Positions 1-8,916 of a DNA stretch of 64,000 nucleotides are shown here, piece after piece (within the stretch, counting starts at the first letter, position 1; each line of letters opens with the position of its first letter). Under the pieces are notes generated by a model, which saw nothing but the letters and a program-made list of their open reading frames with translations, was not told the origin of the DNA and did no database searches. This stretch comes from Costus lasius. Its lineage: Eukaryota; Streptophyta; Magnoliopsida; Zingiberales; Costaceae. The position numbers and the translations under genes were made by a program. The stretch is taken from contig CM050454.1 in the NCBI GenBank assembly GCA_027563935.2, forward strand, positions 25,789,501-25,853,500, read 5' to 3'.

Positions 1-207
1 CAAGCAAAGGAACCACAGTCGCACCAGAAGTCCAAGCACATACAGAGAAGGTTTCACTTAATCCGGGAGATCATTGATCGTGGTGAGATCAAAATCTGCA
101 AGGTTCATACAGATGACAATCTGCCTGACCCGCTTACCAAGCCTCTGGCGCAGCAGAAGCATGAGAAGCACTGTAATAACATGGGTTTGAGATTTCTCAA
201 CCATTAG
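1..207 (+). pseudogene. A3: C-terminal end of copia gag-pol (RNase H tail), cut by window edge
   Basis: The frame opens at base 1 and stops at 205-207. It encodes the last 68 residues of an Angela-like copia polyprotein, ending in MGLRFLNH, the same ending as in A0 and A1. The motifs QAKEP, SKHIQRRFHLIREI and DPLTKPL are the usual end of a copia RNase H domain, which degrades the RNA strand during reverse transcription. The rest of the element lies left of the window, so whether the whole gene is intact cannot be judged. One residue differs from the A0/A1 pattern (NLPDPL instead of NLADPL). It is followed directly by a polypurine tract and the 3' LTR. Confidence 0.9.
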
Positions 208-210
208 ATT

Positions 211-227
211 AAGTGCAAGTGGGAGAT
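211..227 (+). promoter_or_regulatory. A3 polypurine tract
   Basis: AAGTGCAAGTGGGAGAT sits immediately before the 3' LTR. The same tract precedes the 3' LTR of A0 and, reversed, of A1 and A2. It primes plus-strand DNA synthesis during reverse transcription. Confidence 0.8.
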
Positions 228-1909
228 TATTGGGGTATGCCCTTAAGGCTAATGTTTGAGGCCTTGGGATTCTTTCAGTATCATGTATAAACTCTTATGT
301 CTATAAAGGCAATGGTTGTTATTCAGTTTGTTACATTGTCTGCAATAAGTGTGCTTCTGAATAATGTCTCAATGCTGTTCAGCTTGGCTGACATGCTGTC
401 ATGTCCTTAGTCGAGATATCTTGGTGAACTTGAGACAGCCTTTATATGATTGAGACTAATATGTGTTCTAATCTTATAGGATGCTTCGAGCATGGAATAA
501 GATGTAGACTCATGGGTACATTGGATGTACTGGACAGACCCTACTAGGATATTCAATTGCTTGTCACAATGTGAATAATCCTTGTATGCAACAAGTGGCA
601 TATGTCCTCTGACTTGAGATCACTTGTGTTTCTAAATGATGATTGTCATTGTTTTGAGGTAGTTCGATATCATTTGAAACATAATGGTTATAGACTATCT
701 AGGATAATGATCATGAGTCAGGTTAGGACACTAGTGATAGATATAGGATTGCCGTCTCCTTGTTTGGAGTGTGATGTTCTAAAGGGGCCCCCCTGGATGA
801 GGTGATTGAGAAAGTGTATGGCCATACCCAGGTGACTATGTTCATCTGATCTAATCATGCTCATCATATTGGAGCTACAGGCTTGACACGCTTGTCCAAT
901 AAGAACATCCAGTGGCAAAGGAAACATATATGCCTAGTGAAGTGGATTCACACTTGTGCTGTGGTTTGGGTGTAGTCTTGGAAGACTCTTTCCTTTATAT
1001 CGGGAGACAGTGATGTGTTGCTAGATACCCCTCACTGATCGTGATAACGTGAGTTATCGTTACTAACATTTGAAGGAAACCCTTAGGGTCGCACAATTTG
1101 ATGATATGGCTTACTTAAGTCACATCGTGTGGACTGAATTGTTTTGGTTCAGTTTAAAGGGATTTAAACTCTGATTGTAAGTGAGATCTGGTCTGATCAT
1201 GTTTGATTGATTAGGGCTTGAGATCGGTAAGCTTCGATCGAGAGAGTTGATGCTAGATCGGTGAGATCAGAAGCATCAGGAGATGAACAGTTAGATCTGG
1301 AGCCTTAGGGTTTAATAGTGATCTAGACCAAATGCTTGGGTTGATTGATCTTTGAACCAAATTGAAATGCATTCAATTTGCTTGAACCGGTTCACATGAG
1401 TGAACGCATGGTTCAATGCATGAAGGCGTTTTCTTTGGTCGGTTATGAGATCATGGGTGCATGACTTTTATTTTTGGAAAGTCATGAAGGCCACTTCCCT
1501 CAACGCCTCAACGCCAAAAACGAAAAAGGGTTCGCTTCTTTTTTTTGGACGCTCACACTCTCGTGGGTTGAAGGTGTTGACGACAAGGAGGTCTCGGCTA
1601 AGCAACCAAGTCATCTCATCCCTTCCATTCGACAAGCACCCTTGGAGAGCCTTGCTAGCACAAGGAACACAAGGAGTAGTCATCATCCTCTTGTGTGCGT
1701 CACCTTTGGAGGAGAGCCCTTTCGCCATCTTCTTCCAAGACGCCATTCGAATCAATGGCTATGGTATGTTTTCATTTGATCCATACAAGATAGTTAAGTT
1801 GATCATATATCATACATGCGATTGTTGAAACCCTAGTTTCCGCTATGCCAAAAATCTTGATGCGCATAATAGGGTTTATTTCGCCCCCCTCATGTAAGGG
1901 GTTCCTACA
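228..1909 (+). repeat. A3 3' LTR (Angela-like copia, family A)
   Basis: This is a full-length LTR of about 1.68 kb, aligned by eye with the A0 LTRs. It begins TATTGGGGTATGCCC, so the usual TG start has changed to TA, and it ends near GGGGTTCCTACA. It contains the conserved family-A blocks: the palindrome GTATGGCCATAC at 816-827 and GGGTCGCAC near 1087. The right boundary is placed where sequence typical of LTR family B resumes. The element appears to have inserted into the B1 LTR; its left flank is outside the window, so no target duplication can be checked. Confidence 0.8.
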
Positions 1910-2852
1910 ACATATGGGTATATCAGTGGTGGATATACTGGACTGACCCGCTGTGCGGCAATGACTTAGTGTCACAAGTTATCCTCACAAGTGATAGGAG
2001 ATGCATTGATCCCTTGACTTGAGGTCATTGGCCATTCTATATGGTTAGGAATATGCTTTGATACAACCTAACGCCTTGTCGTAGTTGGGAGGTAATAACG
2101 GTTGTCATTGGGCATGTCACGACCCATATGAGAAGGTCAATGCACAGACATAGGATTTGCCCCTTTCCTGAGGGAATCTTGATATCCATGGAGCTCCTCT
2201 ATGGTTCTATGACTGAAAGTGTATGGCCATACCCAGGTTAGACCTGATTTAGTCATAGCCATGAGATTGGATGAAAACAAGTGGTGACACACTTGTCCAA
2301 TCGGATATCAGTACGGCAAAGAGACTGTAATACATCTGTACCTAATTGCGATGATGGGGATGTCGATGTCGATATCCATTCCAATGACCTGGGTAGCAGA
2401 GATGCACTGCTAGGTGCCACTCACTGCTTGTGGTGGCCTTTGGTCAGCACTGCCTGCGTCAGAGGAACCTACAGGGTCGCACACCTTGATACTCGAGTTC
2501 TCGTATTGATCGGGAAGCCTTATGATCGAGTTATTGGGTAACTCGGATCGATTTTGGAGATTTCATCAGCGCCAATGGGTCTGATGAGATGGAAGAGAAT
2601 TATTGAAGCCAACTTCCATTTACGGCATATTAATCATGGTTAGCCCAGTTTGACCTATGGTTAAATTTGATTGGATCCAAGGGCTTGGTTAACATGCATA
2701 ATGGACATTGGGTTGGGCCCATTGAAAAGTTGGGCTTATTGGGCTCAAGGAGAAAGGGAATTGTAGGCGTGTGCTTAACTCTAGTTAGACTAGGGTTAAC
2801 GCCTAGAATTTGAAATTAACTATGTGAGGGTTAATTAATTAATTAATATGAA

Positions 2853-3180
2853 TCCTTATTGGATTAGGACTAATTAATTGATTAATTATGGCCTGATTTA
2901 TTTGAATTAATTAGAGTCCTAATTGGATTAGGATTTAATTAATTAAATAAATAATTAGAGTCCTAATTGGATTAGGACTTGATTCAAAATTTGAATCTTG
3001 GTCAATCCGCCCACTTGAGTTCTAGTTGGACTAGGACTTGAGGGCTTGTTTTATCATGACCAATTCGCCCACTTAAGTAGTCCTAATTGGATTAGGACTC
3101 ACTTGATCAAACCGCCATATGAGTCCTAATCGAATTAGGACATGTTCAAACTGCCAATGCAAGTCCTAATTTGATTAGGA
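2853..3180. repeat. Seven-copy palindrome array in U3 of LTR B
   Basis: Seven copies of a 17-bp imperfect palindrome of the form TCCTAATTGGATTAGGA lie at 2853, 2917, 2961, 3020, 3081, 3124 and 3164, spaced about 40-65 bp apart and 75 bp upstream of a TATA box. Two or three more lie in the second B1 LTR (4997-5013, 5026-5042) and in B2 (58600, 58763, 58781). Confidence 0.8.
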
Positions 3181-3254
3181 TTTGATTCCCCCTTTCTCTC
3201 CTAGCCACAAATTCCAATTGAACTGTGGCCACACTCTAAACCGCCTCTTGTCTC

Positions 3255-3262
3255 TATAAATA
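3255..3262 (+). promoter_or_regulatory. TATA box of LTR B
   Basis: TATAAATA inside CTCTATAAATAGAG is a textbook plant core-promoter TATA element. It sits between the palindrome array and the GC-rich R/U5 part, as expected for the transcription start of an LTR. Confidence 0.65.
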
Positions 3263-3795
3263 GAGACCTTGGCCGCCTCTCTTGATGGAGAATCTGATCT
3301 TGAAGTCATGAGCAACATCAAGGGCGAGAGCAAGAGGTGGTGGCGAGGTGGTGGCGCACTTCATCTTCTTCCATCAAACCCTAGCCGCAAGCATGCTTCC
3401 TCCTTTCCTCTTGGCGCTTGGAGCATTGGAGCTTGGCGACTTGTCTCCTTCCCTCTTCCTCCTTGGCGCAACTTCTCTAGAAGGGGGCGCAAGTGAAGTA
3501 GAGATCTCTCAAGGCTTGGATCTTCTTCCCGAGGTTAGCACTGGGCGTGGAAGAAGAGAGCTCGAGGTGATCCGTGTGTGTGAGACTATAGAGGGCGCAC
3601 GATTGAGCGCCTATGTTGACATCGGCCTCACCCTGCTTCAAGGTATTATCTATCACATCGTGTCGACTCTCTCGCTTGACGATCTTCACTGGGTTTTTGG
3701 GACTGGCCTGTTTCGGGGATATTCTTCCACTGCGCAATGTATTTGTGTCCATAAACCTCTAAAAAATTGTAAAATATCCCCGGGGTTTCCCAACA

Positions 3796-3858
3796 GGTCA
3801 TACGAGGGACATAGAGTTGAAATATCTCAATAACTGGGTCTAAGTGCAAGTGGGAGAT
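3796..3858 (+). pseudogene. B1 internal remnant: last 15 codons of copia pol plus polypurine tract
   Basis: Directly after the LTR end comes GGTCATACGAGGGAC, which aligns with the end of the B2 pol gene (reverse complement of 59963-60010). It reads to a TAA stop at 3841-3843 and is followed by the polypurine tract AAGTGCAAGTGGGAGAT. The whole interior of B1 from the PBS to the last 15 codons of pol has therefore been deleted, leaving LTR, 63 bp, LTR. Confidence 0.75.
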
Positions 3859-5113
3859 TGTTAGTGTTTATGCCCTAGGACCTATTGTTGGTCCATCTAT
3901 TGTACTACTTGACATTGATATTTTATATATATCATTCTGGTATTGTCATTATTATGTCATGTTTACATCTACGTCTTTTGTACATTTGCATGATAATGTC
4001 CCTGGAGACAGATTTCATATGGGCTTGAACTTATGTCCCCAGTCAAGTACCTGAGTAGATAAGGGACAACTCTAGTACATGTGAGACTAGTATATGGGTT
4101 GGTTAGGCATATGATACTAACACAGACATATAGGTATATCAGTCATAGATATACTAGACCGACCCGTTGTGAGGCTCTAAGTTGGTGTCTTGAGTTAACC
4201 TCACAAGTGACAAGAGTTGCATTGATCTCTTGAATTGAGGTCATTGACCATTCTATATGATTAGGGACATACTTTGATACAACCTCACTATAGTTGGGAG
4301 GTTATAACGGTTTTCATTAAGTATGTCATGACCCATATGAGAAGATTAATGTACAGACATAGGATTTGCCCCTTTCTGAGGGAAGCTTGATATCCACGGG
4401 CCCCATATGGATACATGACGATAAGTGTATGGTCATACCCTATGAAAACCTGATTTAGTCATGACCATGAGATTGGGTAAAAACAAAGTGGTGACACACT
4501 TTGTCCAATCGAATATTAGTTTGGCAAAGGGACTATAATGCATAGATACCTTATTGCGATGATGGTGATGTCGATGTTCATATCCATTCTAAAGACTTGG
4601 GTAGTAGAGATGCACTGCTAGGTACCACTTACTGCTTGTGATAATATGAGTTTACTATTGCCAATGTCAAAGGAACCTATAGGGTCGCACACTTTGATAC
4701 TCAAGTTCTTGTATTGATCAAGTAGCTTTTAGATCGAGTTATTTCATAACTCGGATATATTTGGGAGATTTCATGAGAGCAAATGTGCCTGATGAGATGG
4801 AAGATACTTATTGGGTCAAAACTTTATTTTTTGCAGGTTGACCCTAGGTTAACCATGGTTAGCCGTATTTAACTAGGGTTGCATCAGATTGAGTCCGAAG
4901 GCTTAATCAACTTGATGAAATTTAGTATGGTTCATTACTTACATTTAAGTGATGAGGCCTACCAATTGGTGAGGGAAGAGGGTTGTCACAAATGAGTCCT
5001 AATTGGATTAGGATTTGGGCTAATTGCCTAATAGGATTAGGATTTGATGACTTATGTTAAATTAGACAAATCCTAATTACCTTTGACATGATCTAATCGC
5101 ATGAGGCTTCTTT
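3859..5113 (+). repeat. B1 3' LTR, right part missing
   Basis: It begins TGTTAGTGTTTATGCCC immediately after a polypurine tract and follows the 1910-3795 copy through the TATATCAGTC, GTATGGTCATACC and GGGTCGCACAC blocks. It stops at 5113, where a family-A LTR begins. The TATA-box and GC-rich end of this LTR is absent here. Confidence 0.8.
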
Positions 5114-5444
5114 TGTTGGGGTATGCCCTTAAGGCTAATGTTTGAGGCCTTGGGTTTGTATCGGTATCATGTAATAAACTGTTATGTTTATAAAGGCATG
5201 GTTATTATTCAGTTAGCTACATTGTCTGCTGCAATATATGTTCTTCTGAATAATGTCTCAAAGCTGTTCAGCTAGGCTGACAGGCAATAAAGTCCTTAGT
5301 CGATATATCTTGGTGAACATGAGACAGCCTTGATATGGTTAAGACTAATATGTGTTCTAATCTTATAGGATGCTTCGAGCATGAAATAAGATGTAGACTC
5401 ATGGGTACATTGGATGTACTGGACAGACCCTACTAGGATATTCA
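5114..5444 (+). repeat. Family-A LTR stub (first 331 bp)
   Basis: It starts TGTTGGGGTATGCCC and matches the first 331 bp of the A0 LTR, ending GGATATTCA where the next complete LTR starts. The rest of this LTR is not found on the far side of A0. The 5 bp before it are TCTTT. Confidence 0.85.
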
Positions 5445-7114
5445 TGTTGGGGTATGCCCTTAGCCTAATGTTTGAGGCCTTGGGATTGTATCAGTATCAT
5501 GTAATAAACTTTTATGTTTATAAAGGCATGGTTATTATTCAGGTTGTTACATTGTCTGCTGCAATATATGTTCTTCTGAATAATGTCTCAAAGCTGTTCA
5601 GCTGGGCTGACATGCTGTTGTGTCCTTAGTCGATATATCTTGGTGAACATGAGACAGCCTTGATATGGTTAAGACTAATATGTGTTCTAATCTTATAGGA
5701 TGCTTCGAGCATGGAATAAGATGTAGACTCATGGGTACATTGGATGTACTGGACAGACCCTACTAGGATATTCAATTGCTTGTCACAATGTGAATATTCC
5801 TTGAGTATGACAAGTGGCACATTTCCTCTGACTTGAGATCACTTGTGTTTTCTAAATGATGATTGTCATTGTTTTGAGTTAGTTCAATATCATTTGAAAC
5901 ATAATGATTATAGACTATCTTGGATGGTGAGCTTGAGTCATGTTAGGGCACTAGTGATAGACATAGGATTGCCGTCTCCTTGTTTAAGGAGTGTGATGTT
6001 CTAAAGGGGCCCCCTGGATGAGATGATTGAGAAAGTGTATGGCCATACCCAGGTGACTATGTTCATCTGATCTAATCATGCTCATCATATTGGAGCTACA
6101 AGCTTGACACGCTTGTCCAATAAGAACATCCAGTGGCAAAGGAAATATGTATGCTTTGTGAGTTGATTCACACTTGTGCTGTGGTTTGGGTGTAGTCTTG
6201 GAAGACTCTTTCCTTTATATCGGGAGACAGTGATGTGTTGCTAGATACCCCTCACTGATCGTGATAATGTAAATTATCGTTACCGACATTTAAAGGAAAC
6301 CCTCAGGGTCGCACAATTTGATGATATGGCTTACTTAAGTCAGATCGTGAGGACTGAATTGTTTGGGTTCAGTTTAAAGGGATTTAATCTCTGATTGTAA
6401 GTGAGATCAAGTCTGATCATGTCTGATTGACTAGGACTACAGATCGGTAAGCTTCGATTGAGAGAATGGATGCCAGATCGGTGAGATCAGAAGCATCTAG
6501 AGATCAACGGTCGGATCCAGAGCTTTAGGGTTCAATGTGATCTGGACTGATGGCTTGGGTCGAATGGTCTTTGAACCAGACCAAGTTGAACCGGCTCATG
6601 TAATGAGCGCATGGTTCAAGGCTTGGCGACATGTTCACTTGGCGTGAACGTTGGGGCGAGTGGTGGTTACTATTTTTAGTAACCATGATCTCCACTTGGA
6701 TGTGGATCATGTTCGAAGAGACCATATTCCTCTATTCTCGCCATCTGAAGTTTTCCTCTAGACGTTTTTGCGTGAGGCGACAACGTGAAGAAGAGAGGAA
6801 GTTTCGACCAAGCAAGGAGTTGCTCTCTCCCTTCCTTTTCGATCAAGGACACCTTGGAACTTTGCTAGCACAAGGAGCACCAAGGGTAGGCGCATTGATC
6901 ATCTTGTGTGTGAAACTTTGGAGAAGGCTCGTTTGCGTCTTTCCTTCCAAAGCTTCATCAAACCGATGGCAATGGTATGAGTTTTCTTCATCCATTCAAA
7001 TATTCGAAAGCTAGTTATATGACATATATAGATCTTTTGAAACCCTAATATCCCATGCGAAATTTTGTTGCGCCACCATATGGGTTTCTACCCCTTTAGA
7101 AGGGGTTCCCTTCA
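5445..7114 (+). repeat. A0 5' LTR
   Basis: It begins TGTTGGGG and ends with the hairpin ACCCCTTTAGAAGGGGT followed by TCCCTTCA. The end is fixed by the PBS two bases downstream. Confidence 0.95.
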
Positions 7115-7116
7115 AT

Positions 7117-7128
7117 TGGTATCAGAGC
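7117..7128 (+). promoter_or_regulatory. A0 primer-binding site (initiator Met-tRNA)
   Basis: TGGTATCAGAGC is complementary to the 3' end of plant initiator Met-tRNA, which primes minus-strand synthesis. It lies two bases after the LTR. Confidence 0.95.
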
Positions 7129-7973
7129 TAGGGTTATATGTTCATATGATTGCTTTGATTGTGATCCAAATATGCTTAGATCTTATATGTGCGAAACTTG
7201 TTTATGCTTTTCTTTTTGCGCATCTATGTTGGCGCATATTGTGGCTTATGTTTTCTCAAAAGGAAATATCACATGCACGATTAACATTAGATCTAAGGCC
7301 ATGCTATAAACCCTTAGATGGGTTATTAGGGTTGAAATCTCAGTCTAGTCAAGATCCAACCAGTCTGATCAGACTATCTGACAGCCTTGATGGGTCGACC
7401 AGATAGCACCTTGGCGCAAGCTTGAGGTGGCTATAGGTCGAATGCAGACAGGCGTGTAGCGATGTCTGATTGAGACGACCCATGAACGCACCTGAGTTAG
7501 GCCCGGGGTCACACCCGCTTGCCAGACCTCAGTGTGGTCGTTCAGCCCTTGGCGCATGCATGGTTGGCCTTTTGGTCAACTCAAGTCAGTTAGGACTTGG
7601 TGCATGCAAGGGCAGTGGATCTGACTAGGTCTGATGAGTGGATCCCTAGTAATGGACCATTGTAAGGTTGTAGGGCAAATAAGGAAAATTAAAATTGATC
7701 CCATGGGGTTTTCAAAAATTTTAATTTTATGATGGATCACATGATTGTTGATTGATGCATATGTATGTTTATTTATTCTTATGTGGGCTGCCCGTGTTTT
7801 AATGTGTGCTGTGCTGGGGCCTGCGTGCCTGGGAATTAATTGTAAATTAATTTTTAATTTTGTGATCTGCGTATCACAGTTCAATTAATTTATAATGTGA
7901 AATTGACCTGCGTGTCAATCTTGTCTAGATAGTTAAATTTGTAATTTAATTAGACAAGAGCACAAAGCACACT

Positions 7974-8042
7974 TGGCAGAGGCGCTTGCAGCAGAGGCTT
8001 GACCAGGTGGGAGGTCCAGGGTTCGACTCTGGGACCAGGCGC
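7974..8042 (+). other. tRNA-like segment in A0 leader
   Basis: A perfect T-arm-like hairpin lies at 8016-8032: stem CCAGG, loop GTTCGAC, stem TCTGG (one G-T pair). GGTTCGACTC resembles the RNA polymerase III B box, and TGGCAGAGGCG at 7974-7984 resembles an A box. A complete cloverleaf with paired acceptor ends is not evident, so this is probably a tRNA-derived relic rather than a working tRNA gene. It is also present in A1 and A2. Confidence 0.5.
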
Positions 8043-8383
8043 AAATTCCTGGTAGGCGCACCTGAGTTGCAGATGGCGCTTGGGCCCTGGTTTGGGCCAG
8101 ATGAGCAGCTAAAGACCCATGAAGAGCTCTTGTGAAGACTTAAGTTAGGTTAAGGTCTTACTTAGGCTCAATGGGCTTTTACCACATAAGATTCATGCTT
8201 TCTTTTATTTTATTGTTTAAATATTAGAATTGCATGATTAAGTTTATCTTCTGCTATCACCATAGGAATTGCATGATAGTGAAGAAGATAAAAGACCGTT
8301 AAAATCCAACGCTAAAATATCAAGCTCGTAAGCCTTCTGACGCGAAACCTCACTGTTCTGATTATCGTTGGAGCCGTGTTGTA

Positions 8384-8605
8384 CCCACTCAGTGGGCACA
8401 TCCATCTATCTTCAGACGGTGCGGGATTACACCTGTGTGTTACAGAGTAGGGATTTATCCCTTCTCGTTGCTCAGCATAGCACATGGTGGTCCAGGGAGT
8501 AGGTCGGGTCAGCTTGACCGTGTTGGCTACATATGTGGCGCATATGGTAGCACATGGAGGCAGCCATCTGTGGGGTCAGAGACTGTGTTGTACCAACTCA
8601 GTTGG
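8384..8605 (+). other. Paired covarying hairpins in A0 leader
   Basis: Two short inverted repeats sit in the same context (TTGTAC before, GCAC after): CCCACT-C-AGTGGG at 8384-8396 and CCAACT-C-AGTTGG at 8593-8605. The stem bases differ but pair in both. Between them, GCTACATATG and CATATGGTAGC (8526-8551) form a further hairpin. The set is conserved in A1 and A2. Confidence 0.6.
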
Positions 8606-8916
8606 CACAGTCTGCTGGACTGCCCAGATGAAGGGGAATCGCACGGGTTGGCGATTGGCAGGGACTGCCTACCAGAGATTAGTGCTTGTACTCTCTGTGC
8701 ATCTTATCTCGCCTGAGCGGGACGCGGAGACCAAGTATGAAATCTGGATCCCATCTCACTAAAAGAGTTCTACTCTTTCGGGCTGTTTTGTTGGATTTTT
8801 CAAGCCAGATAAAATAGTGAGAAAAAGAATCTTTCTTAAGTCCTGATTGATTCTTATACATTGATACTGACCTTGCTGTTCTTGCATTGTTGTAGATACC
8901 TGCAGCAACGAACACC

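Larger units (their letters stand above)
1910..3795 (+). repeat. B1 5' LTR remnant (copia family B), left part missing
   Basis: The sequence matches the second B1 LTR (3859 onward) and, reversed, B2 and E, in blocks such as GGTATATCAGTGGTGGATATACT, GGGTCGCACACCTTGATACTC and GATTTCATCAGCGCC. It ends GGGTTTCCCAACA, the proper CA terminus. The first few hundred bases are missing because A3 lies on top of them. It holds an array of palindromes (2853-3180), a TATA box (3255-3262) and a GC-rich transcribed part (3270-3660). Open frames here, such as 3348-3833, have no recognised domains and are LTR by-products. Confidence 0.8.
7129..8916 (+). other. A0 5' leader (packaging/untranslated region)
   Basis: About 1.8 kb lies between the PBS and the gag start with no conserved coding frame. 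It holds a tRNA-like segment (7974-8042) and several hairpins (8384-8396, 8526-8551, 8593-8605). The same leader is present in A1 (28344-30153) and A2 (53978-55747), and the structured parts are well kept in all three. In BARE-type elements such a leader carries dimerisation and packaging signals; that role here is inferred. Confidence 0.7.

Noticed and set aside
407..601. 64-codon frame seen repeatedly in A LTRs (MPLV..., also at 5626, 13002, 24064, 31436, 43463, 50918)
   Set aside because: It lies in a non-coding LTR block that is conserved as DNA; the frame varies at its start and has no domain. Copies follow LTR repetition, not protein selection.
3348..3833. 161-codon frame as a possible host or element gene
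   Set aside because: It spans the LTR-B transcribed part and crosses the LTR end into the pol remnant in the wrong frame.
6631..7014. 127-codon frame in A0 5' LTR (repeated at 14006)
   Set aside because: It is within the LTR, identical in both copies simply because LTRs are copies, and absent as a clean frame in A1 and A2.
7974..8042. A functional tRNA gene
   Set aside because: The T-arm and B-box-like parts are good, but I cannot pair acceptor ends or a proper anticodon arm, so I list it only as tRNA-like.
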